Virus record (IMG/VR): IMGVR_UViG_3300021962_000509
Span: 1 to 27,830 of that record
DNA length: 27,830 nucleotides
Reading direction: 5' to 3' (one strand)
From: a virus
Part shown: positions 21,232-27,830 of the stretch, piece by piece
How the letters are laid out: every line of letters starts with the position of its first letter
Numbering within the stretch: the first letter of the stretch is position 1
Notes under the pieces: generated by a model
Told to the model about the DNA's origin: nothing
What the model saw: the letters and a program-made list of their open reading frames with translations, nothing else
The model's database searches: none
Program-made: the position numbers and the translations under genes

Positions 21232-22194
21232 ATGATCAACTCAGTAAGAAATACAGTGCAGTCTGTTCTAAACAAGAACAACTATGGGTACATCTCACCG
21301 GCTGACTTCAACCTGTATGCACTGCAAGCTCAGATGGAGATATTTGAGGAGTACTTTGCCGCATACAACAAGGTTATAAATATGGAGAATGGTCGCATGG
21401 CAGGTACTGACTATGCAGACTTAGAGCAACCTATAGCAGAGCTGCTAGAGACATTTATTACTACTAAGTTCCTTGTACCAAGCCCTGCGGCATCAGGGTA
21501 CATCGGGAATAATTTCTTCGCTCCATCGCTAACAACAACAGGGTCTGACTACTACTTAATAAATAGAGTTAACTGCTACACCACTGTGTTGGCATCAGGA
21601 GCCAATACAAACACTGTACCGTCATACCAATTGATTGATGCCGGTGCGAGCTTTGTTACGGCAGGCGTATCTGTTGGTGACGTAGTTGTCAACACCACGC
21701 TCTATGAGGGGGCATTTGTAACAGGTGTATCGGCTACAGCTCTTGACATAACAGATAATATCTTTACAGCTATAGGCCAAGACTATAAGGTATACAAGGC
21801 ATCAGCAATCAGCGAGGCTGAGAAGGTGACAATGGGTAAAATACTTATGCTAAACCAATCCCTGCTCACTACTCCATCTGCTCAGTATCCTGCTTATACA
21901 TTGTCTAATAGCAATGTTCTTACTGTGTATCCAGTTAGCGTGTCAGGGTATGGTGCTGTGCAGGCGGTCTATTTCAGATATCCTAAGCCACCAAAATGGA
22001 CATATATCTCACTTGCTAGTGGTGAGCCTGTATTTGACCAAACGCAGCCTGACTACCAGGACTTTGACCTACCGCTTGAGGATGAGTATAAGCTTGCAAT
22101 GAAAATATTACAGTACTGTGGTATTAGCATTAGAGAGACTGAGGTGGCGCAATTTGCTATGTCTCAAGAGCAACAACAATCAGCAAATTCATAA
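21232..22194 (+). CDS. Head-tail connector / ring protein (320 aa)
   Basis: N-terminal helices SVRNTVQSVLNKNNYGYISPADFNLYALQAQMEIFEEYFAAYNKVINMENGRMAGTDYADLEQPIAELLETF resemble adaptor/ring proteins of Bacteroidota podoviruses. A β insert at about 130-190 (LIDAGASFVTAGVSVGDVVVN..., IFTAIGQDYKVYKAS) resembles part of the 7252 product. The C-terminal part (AVQAVYFRYPKPPKWTY, EPVFDQTQPDYQDFDLPLEDEYKLAMKILQYCGISIRE) ends with a helix and a Gln-rich tail. It is 4 bp upstream of the next tail gene. The role in the neck or tail tube is inferred from order and size. Confidence 0.7.
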   Translation: MINSVRNTVQSVLNKNNYGYISPADFNLYALQAQMEIFEEYFAAYNKVINMENGRMAGTDYADLEQPIAELLETFITTKFLVPSPAASGYIGNNFFAPSLTTTGSDYYLINRVNCYTTVLASGANTNTVPSYQLIDAGASFVTAGVSVGDVVVNTTLYEGAFVTGVSATALDITDNIFTAIGQDYKVYKASAISEAEKVTMGKILMLNQSLLTTPSAQYPAYTLSNSNVLTVYPVSVSGYGAVQAVYFRYPKPPKWTYISLASGEPVFDQTQPDYQDFDLPLEDEYKLAMKILQYCGISIRETEVAQFAMSQEQQQSANS

Positions 22195-22197
22195 AAG

Positions 22198-23172
22198 ATG
22201 GCATATATATCAAATTTTCAGTACTACACCAATAATGGCAACAATCCAACGGATGCCAATTGGGGGTCGTATCAGTATGTTAGCCTATTTGACATCGTCA
22301 ACAACTTTCAGTTGATGTACACCGGCAATCACTCATTGGTCAATAATGAGGAGCGGTATAAGATATTGTTCCACGCAAAGAGAGCTATCCAGGAGTTGAA
22401 CTACGATGCGTTCAAGGAGATTAAAGCCCTTGAGCTTAGCGTCTGCGATCAGCTACGCTACGTGCTGCCGCATGACTTTGTCAACTGGGTGCGCATCTCG
22501 CTTTACGTGAACGGAACGCTGTTGCCTCTTTCTGAGAATATTCAAACACTATCATCAAAAGCATATTTGCAGGACCACAACTGCAATATTTTGTTTGACC
22601 AAAATGGTAACATATTGGAGCCGCAATATTCCAACATTGACTACGATAGAATCAAAGGAACCAAGAAGAGTATCTACCTCAATTATGGCCATCAGTTTCA
22701 CGGACATGAGGGATATTGCTGTGATGGTAATTGGTATTTTGAGCATAGCATAGGCGCTAGATTTGGTCTCAATACAGAGACAGCTAATCGCAATCCTACG
22801 TTTAATATTGACAAGAAAGCAGGGGTAATAAACTTTGACAGCGCAATCTTAGGTTATAACCACTACAATAACAATAACGACCCAAATCACCCTCACAATC
22901 TCTCTGCAACAGTTATCCTTGAGTATGTGTCTGATGGCATGGAGAACGGTGACAACTCAGCTATATCGGTAAATAAACTATTTGAGCAGTATGTGTATGC
23001 CTATATCAGATATGAGATACTAAATGCTAAACTTGGTGTACAGGAGTACATTGTGGCTAGAGCGAGAAAGGAGAAGCAGGCGCTTTTGAGAAATGCAAAA
23101 ATAAGAATTAGCAACATTCATCCAGGGAGGCTCTTAATGAATATGAGAGGAATGGATAAGATAATCAAATAA
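22198..23172 (+). CDS. Tail tubular / neck structural protein (324 aa)
   Basis: Begins AYISNFQYYTNN. A helical segment follows (SLFDIVNNFQLMYTGNHSLVNNEERYKILFHAKRAIQELNYDAFKEIKALEL), then LRYVLPHDFVNWVRISLYVNGTLLPL. The C-terminal part has LEYVSDGMENGDNSAISVNKLFEQYVYAYIRYEILNAKLGVQEYIVARARKEKQALLRNAKIRI. The VLP.D.V.W.RI...V.G.L.PL and the late A..R.EK..A.RNAKIR elements fit a conserved podovirus tail protein next to the muzzle gene. Exact homologue (T7 gp11-like gatekeeper or ring) is not settled. Confidence 0.72.
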   Translation: MAYISNFQYYTNNGNNPTDANWGSYQYVSLFDIVNNFQLMYTGNHSLVNNEERYKILFHAKRAIQELNYDAFKEIKALELSVCDQLRYVLPHDFVNWVRISLYVNGTLLPLSENIQTLSSKAYLQDHNCNILFDQNGNILEPQYSNIDYDRIKGTKKSIYLNYGHQFHGHEGYCCDGNWYFEHSIGARFGLNTETANRNPTFNIDKKAGVINFDSAILGYNHYNNNNDPNHPHNLSATVILEYVSDGMENGDNSAISVNKLFEQYVYAYIRYEILNAKLGVQEYIVARARKEKQALLRNAKIRISNIHPGRLLMNMRGMDKIIK

Positions 23173-23174
23173 CA

Positions 23175-26100
23175 ATGGCGAATTTTACAAGGAACTTTAT
23201 TGCCGGTAAAATGAATAAGACATTCGATGAGCGAGTAGTCCCTGATGGGGAGTACATTGACGCTATGAATGTCAGGATGGGATCGACAGAGAAGTCGGAG
23301 GCAGGAGTTATTGAGAATACGAATGGTAACTTGCCATTGACTGCGTTAGCTTATAATGGTACTCAATTGAGTACTGATGCAAGATGCATAGGTGCTATCA
23401 ATGACAGCGCAAGAGAGACCTTGTATTGGTTTGTTCACGACCCTAATTTCCAAGGCAGTAAAACAACAAATAAGATCGACCTTGTTGTTTCTTTTAATAT
23501 GGTGTCTCAGGCATTGACATATCATATTGTTAGTGTAAATGATGGCGGAGGGGTAAATACTACATTGAATTTTAATCCTTACTATTTGATTACAGGAGTT
23601 GACATTGTTGAGGATTTATTATTTTGGACTGACGACTATAATCAGCCTAGATTTATAAATATCAATAGAGGATACGCCAATCCTGATGGCTCAGGCATTG
23701 ACTATAATGGGCAGCCTGATCTGCTCAGAGAGACAATCCTTGTTATTAAGAAGCCACCTACCGAAGCGCCAACGATAGCTCTTTTAAATACTGTAGGAGA
23801 GGAGAATTATTTAGAGGACAGATTTATTTGTTTTGCTTATAGATATAGATATGCAGACGGACAATACAGCGCTACGTCACAATGGTCTGAGCCTTCTTTT
23901 TTGCCAAAACCTTTTTCGTTTAGTCCAAGTAGTTTTTTAAATGAAGGAATGATAAATGATTATAATGGAGTTAATTTCTATTATAACACAGGAGGTCCTT
24001 TAGTAGTTGGTATCGATTTGCTTTTTAAGCAAGCAACAGGTAACGTAATAAATATAATTGAAAAGGTTGATAAAAGCATTATGGGCCTTTCAGATAATAC
24101 TATTGTTACTTATTTTTTTAATAATAGCAAGATTTATACCATACTTCCAGAGTCTGAACTACTTAGATTATATGACAATGTCCCAAGACTCGCTAAGGCT
24201 CAAACAATTATGGGTAATAGGTTAATGTATGGGAATTATGTGGATGGATATGATTTAGTTGATAGTAATGGATTTCCTACTTTGCTAGAGTATACTACAA
24301 GTTTAATTAGTGAAGAAATAAATAATTCTATAATTCCTAGTACTTTAGATACAACAACATACACTTGGGATGTTCCTTACACGGTCGTTAATTCTTCATT
24401 GATTGTTGATTTCTCAGGAGTTGATTTAATCGAAGGCGTATTGATTACTTTTACAGTTTCGATTTTTCACGATTCATTTACAGGGTCTACTCCGTATCCT
24501 ACACAAACAACAGGAACTACACAAGTAGATTTTTCAATATACCTGCAAAATACATACTCCTCAGTTTATGCCTTTGCAACAAGTACTGAGTTTTTAGAAG
24601 CAATAGGAACTTCATTGCCTAGTGGCAACATTCAATTAGTTTACAATCCAAGTGGTAACGATTCATGTGATGGGATTACGTTTACTGATGCATATAATTG
24701 CTATCTCCCTTACTCATTAGATGCGCTTGTAAAGGTAGATACAGGAATAAGTACAGGCGGTCAATCTATACAAATAATAGCAACTCCATCTTCAAACCAA
24801 GTACAATTTTTATTTTTAGCCGCAAAATACGTTGACAACCCAACAACTCCAACTAAAACGGTATATGAATACTATAAAATTGTAAACCATGTTGTTCAGT
24901 ATTTAGGAATAGGAGTTCCAAAAAGCTTGCATAGTAATAGAGGGTATGAGATAGGAATGGTTTATATGGATGAATTTGCAAGATCTACCCCTGCAAACGT
25001 AAGCCCTTTAAATAATGTTTTTGTTCCTTGTTCTTATTCAAAGAATAAAAACTCAATTACAGTAACAATACCCCCTGCTCAAGTAGCTCCTTTTTGGGCA
25101 ACTCGTTATAAGTTCGTATGTAAAGCTGACCAACACATATATGAAACTATTTATTCTAATATTTATTTTGAGGATCCAGATAGTAACGATGTTTATTTTT
25201 TACTAGAGGGTGAAAACGCAAGAAAAGTAGAAGAAGGAGATAGGCTTATTGTAAAAGCAGATTCTGCTGGACCAAAAGATAATTGTACATATATAACTGT
25301 TTTAAATAAAGAAGCTCAGCAATCAGGTTTTATTAGCCCATTGAATAATGTAGTACCTCCATCAGGAGTTTACATGAAAATAGTTTCTAGTGAGATATCT
25401 GTGGATCCAAGCGCTTCTGCAAATGTAAGCAGGTTTAGTAGAAGATATACAGCAGATGGCACTGTAACGTTAGATATAACAATGAATGTTACTGGAACGG
25501 ACCCATTAAATCCAACATGGACTTATATCGATTATCCTGTTCCTACCGGAAGTAGAATAAAATTAAAAGTAGATAATCATGTAAACGGCAATACTGTATG
25601 TGAAGAAAGAAGATATAATTTAGATAAGGAATATATAGTTGAAAATGACTATGCTAATATATATGATTGGTTTATAGGAGATGGAATAGCTTCAACACTA
25701 ACAGGGACAGTTACACCAAGCGCAGTTTCTGCAACATTTTTATCAGGACTAGGCCCTATTCCTACTCCCCCATTTTCAGGGTACGATGAGGTATATGATG
25801 TAGTTTATAAATTTGATAGAAATCTAACAACAAATAAACTTACATTAAGGATAAGGTCATTTAGAGCGTGTAATACTTGGTTCCCTGGTCCTAATACAAG
25901 GACAATAATATCGTGTGATTTTGATTTTGTTTCAGGCGGTAATAATATTTTTATATTTGAAACTCAGCCAATTGACACACTACCTGATGTATTCTTCGAG
26001 AATAACCTATCGTTCCCGATTGATGCAAATGGCAATCACCTGTCAAATGGTGCATTTGGAGACCAATCGCAAGACATAGCAACAAGTACCCCTGCAATAA

Positions 26101-27830
26101 TTCAAACAGGGTTCTTTAACTGCTTCGCTTTTGGCAATGGTGCCGAGAGCTACAAGATAAGGGACTCAATCATTGGTAGAGACTTTAACCTTGGCAATAG
26201 GGTGACAACAGTAGCCGCTCAGGACTATAAAGAGTCAAGGCGCTTTGCTGACATCACCTATAGTGGTGTGTATAATCCTGAGACCAATGTCAATAAGCTC
26301 AATGAGTTCAATGGGGCATTGCTCAATTATAAGAACCTTGAGCTGTCATTTGGCACCATATACATCCTTGATGGTAGAGAGACTGACGTGCTAGTCCTAC
26401 AAGAGGACAAGGTGTCATACGTTCTTGCAGGTAAGAATCTATTATCTGATGCTGCTGCCGGTGGTGCTATCACCTCAATCCCTGAGGTATTGGGTACGCA
26501 GATAGCGAGAGTCGAGAACTATGGCATAAGCTTCAATCCTGAGAGCTACTCTAAGTGGGGTTATGACAAGTTCTTTACTGATGCCAAAAGAGGCGCAGTG
26601 ATACAGCTTAAAGGAAACTCATACTCTAATGAGCAGCTCGCAGTCATCTCTGATATGAATATGAGGACATGGTTTAGAGATGAGTTTATCGCAAGGTTCA
26701 ATACACAAAAGCTCGGAGCATTTGACCCATACATGAACGAGTATGTGCTGACGCTTAACGACAGGGAGATACCAATGGAGGAGGAATGCATCAAGTGTGG
26801 TGTTACTAGAACTTTCACGTTTGCTCAAGGCAAGATAACATCTGAGATAAATTTCTGCGTAGACTTTGCTACTAAAATTGGTCCTGTAAATGTGGATTGG
26901 ATTGTGCAGACTATTGACGGTGATGCTGACTTTGTTATTGATGTAGAATATGATGGCAATACTTATACGTCAGGATTGCAAACTTCATCAGGATATTTTG
27001 ACTTTTTTAAGGCTACTCAATTGCCATCTACAGGGAACGTTACCATTACAGCTACAGGCAATATTGTGCTTAGTGTAACTGTTGGATGTCCAGTGCCAAT
27101 ACCAATGACACTTGTAGAGGTGGTACTCACAGATGATTGCGATGCAGGATTGGCTACATTGAAGCAGTTTAATTATGTCAATGGGCCATTTACCTCACCA
27201 ACACAGTCCAACTTCTTTATCTTCACGTCAGGGACAAATAACCCATTGGTGTCATACTACCTTACAACGAGTGGCTTTGAGGGGCAGGGTAGCTTACCAC
27301 CGGAGGGAGCGCTAATGACATTGCAGATAAATGAGACACCACCATATGTGTCGTATGTATTTGAGCCAGGACAGAATAAGTTCAGATATCTAAGGTCAAA
27401 CGTACTATATGGAAACAATGATGGGGATATGCAGACATTGCTATCGTTAGATAGTACAGCTACGCCTATTGTCAATCCATCACCAGGTATCTATAATGCT
27501 ACATTTACAGTACCTCCAACGGTTGATGGGCTGTATCTGTACGCTATATGGGACTTGCGCTCATCTATTGGTGTACAACTTTGTTATGACCCTGAGTCGT
27601 TAGAGGCTGTGTGCTGCGAATGTCTGCCATGTACAGAGCTATGCAACTCTTATGTATTCTCAAATCCAAAACAGGCAACTGAGAATGCAATTATAGAGTT
27701 TCCTCTTGGCTTATGTGGATCGCCTGAGACACACACAGAGACCCTAGCGCCTAACGCGTCAATAATTTTGTGCATACCAAATGACAAAGACAATTATATT
27801 ATTCTACAAGGAAGTCCAATCATTTACATG
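23175..27830 (+). CDS. Phage stabilisation / tail muzzle protein (partial, open at right edge)
   Basis: Uninterrupted frame of at least 1552 codons from ATG 23175 to the window end. The N-terminus NFTRNFIAGKMNKTFDERVVPDGEYIDAMNVRMGSTEKSEAGVIENTNGN is the signature of proteins annotated as phage stabilisation protein and, in crAss-like virions, tail muzzle. Further conserved blocks: LLFWTDDYNQPRFININRG, FICFAYRYRYADGQYSATSQWS, LPESELLRLYDNVPRLAKAQTIMGNRLMYGNYVDGYD. Later comes SYSKWGYDKFFTDAKRGAVIQLKG, typical of host-contact β-regions. Cysteine clusters occur at ECIKCG (near residue 1205) and CCECLPCTELC (1480-1490). The stop codon and any further domains lie beyond the window. Confidence 0.85.
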   Translation, partial: MANFTRNFIAGKMNKTFDERVVPDGEYIDAMNVRMGSTEKSEAGVIENTNGNLPLTALAYNGTQLSTDARCIGAINDSARETLYWFVHDPNFQGSKTTNKIDLVVSFNMVSQALTYHIVSVNDGGGVNTTLNFNPYYLITGVDIVEDLLFWTDDYNQPRFININRGYANPDGSGIDYNGQPDLLRETILVIKKPPTEAPTIALLNTVGEENYLEDRFICFAYRYRYADGQYSATSQWSEPSFLPKPFSFSPSSFLNEGMINDYNGVNFYYNTGGPLVVGIDLLFKQATGNVINIIEKVDKSIMGLSDNTIVTYFFNNSKIYTILPESELLRLYDNVPRLAKAQTIMGNRLMYGNYVDGYDLVDSNGFPTLLEYTTSLISEEINNSIIPSTLDTTTYTWDVPYTVVNSSLIVDFSGVDLIEGVLITFTVSIFHDSFTGSTPYPTQTTGTTQVDFSIYLQNTYSSVYAFATSTEFLEAIGTSLPSGNIQLVYNPSGNDSCDGITFTDAYNCYLPYSLDALVKVDTGISTGGQSIQIIATPSSNQVQFLFLAAKYVDNPTTPTKTVYEYYKIVNHVVQYLGIGVPKSLHSNRGYEIGMVYMDEFARSTPANVSPLNNVFVPCSYSKNKNSITVTIPPAQVAPFWATRYKFVCKADQHIYETIYSNIYFEDPDSNDVYFLLEGENARKVEEGDRLIVKADSAGPKDNCTYITVLNKEAQQSGFISPLNNVVPPSGVYMKIVSSEISVDPSASANVSRFSRRYTADGTVTLDITMNVTGTDPLNPTWTYIDYPVPTGSRIKLKVDNHVNGNTVCEERRYNLDKEYIVENDYANIYDWFIGDGIASTLTGTVTPSAVSATFLSGLGPIPTPPFSGYDEVYDVVYKFDRNLTTNKLTLRIRSFRACNTWFPGPNTRTIISCDFDFVSGGNNIFIFETQPIDTLPDVFFENNLSFPIDANGNHLSNGAFGDQSQDIATSTPAIIQTGFFNCFAFGNGAESYKIRDSIIGRDFNLGNRVTTVAAQDYKESRRFADITYSGVYNPETNVNKLNEFNGALLNYKNLELSFGTIYILDGRETDVLVLQEDKVSYVLAGKNLLSDAAAGGAITSIPEVLGTQIARVENYGISFNPESYSKWGYDKFFTDAKRGAVIQLKGNSYSNEQLAVISDMNMRTWFRDEFIARFNTQKLGAFDPYMNEYVLTLNDREIPMEEECIKCGVTRTFTFAQGKITSEINFCVDFATKIGPVNVDWIVQTIDGDADFVIDVEYDGNTYTSGLQTSSGYFDFFKATQLPSTGNVTITATGNIVLSVTVGCPVPIPMTLVEVVLTDDCDAGLATLKQFNYVNGPFTSPTQSNFFIFTSGTNNPLVSYYLTTSGFEGQGSLPPEGALMTLQINETPPYVSYVFEPGQNKFRYLRSNVLYGNNDGDMQTLLSLDSTATPIVNPSPGIYNATFTVPPTVDGLYLYAIWDLRSSIGVQLCYDPESLEAVCCECLPCTELCNSYVFSNPKQATENAIIEFPLGLCGSPETHTETLAPNASIILCIPNDKDNYIILQGSPIIYM

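Noticed and set aside
26561-26828. Reverse-strand frames within the muzzle gene
   Set aside because: The forward frame is continuous and has conserved blocks on both sides. The reverse frames have no promoter or leader.
1-27830. tRNA genes, integrase, transposase or insertion sequence
   Set aside because: No cloverleaf-like segment, recombinase motif or flanking terminal repeats were seen on reading. A tRNA scan would be needed to exclude small RNAs.

Overview
This window looks like the late (virion and lysis) half of a tailed phage that infects a member of the Bacteroidota. Three things point to the host. Two promoters match the Bacteroidota primary-sigma consensus exactly (TTTG, 19 bp, TAnnTTTG). 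Most gene starts have A/T-rich leaders rather than a Shine-Dalgarno sequence. Many proteins belong to families I associate with phages of Flavobacteriia and related groups. The head-tail set (TerL, portal, scaffold, major capsid, ring/connector proteins, then a very long protein beginning NFIAGKMNK...DERVVP.GEY.DA) resembles that of podoviruses with a crAss-like morphogenesis module. Placement in Crassvirales is not shown. No integrase, polymerase, tRNA or CRISPR array is visible.

Layout: 1-721 is non-coding control DNA. It holds three perfect copies of a 21-bp palindrome, a ~124-bp alternating purine-pyrimidine (GT/GC) tract with Z-DNA potential, and a consensus promoter for a small gene at 722-970 that ends in a strong terminator. 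The 971-1358 gap carries a cluster of ATGTCRA motifs and a second consensus promoter. Next is an auxiliary region: groEL, a MazG-type pyrophosphohydrolase, a minimal class II aminoacyl-tRNA-synthetase-like or AsnA-like ligase, a terminator, a secreted SleB-like hydrolase and groES. One reverse-strand DNA-binding protein gene (5083-5529) runs into the end of groES.

From 5609 to 17762 the genes are packed tightly, mostly with ATGA or TAATG junctions. The order is small basic or cysteine-containing proteins, a β-rich virion protein, an Ig-containing adhesin, a lysis cassette (endolysin flanked by two paralogous small genes, then two holin-like membrane proteins), a C1q-like tail fibre, a protein that appears to be two tandem GroES-like domains, a TerS candidate, TerL and portal. 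Scaffold and major capsid form the next unit (17815-20327), ending in a terminator. A conserved virion-associated protein has its own terminator. Two connector/tail proteins follow, then the muzzle/stabilisation protein, which is open at the right edge.

How it fits together (inference): the phage seems to carry its own folding apparatus. It has GroEL, a GroES without the roof hairpin (as in T4 Gp31), and possibly a double-domain GroES-like protein beside the packaging genes, all alongside a large set of virion proteins to fold. The double-GroES protein and the non-coding control region at the left edge are the most novel parts.
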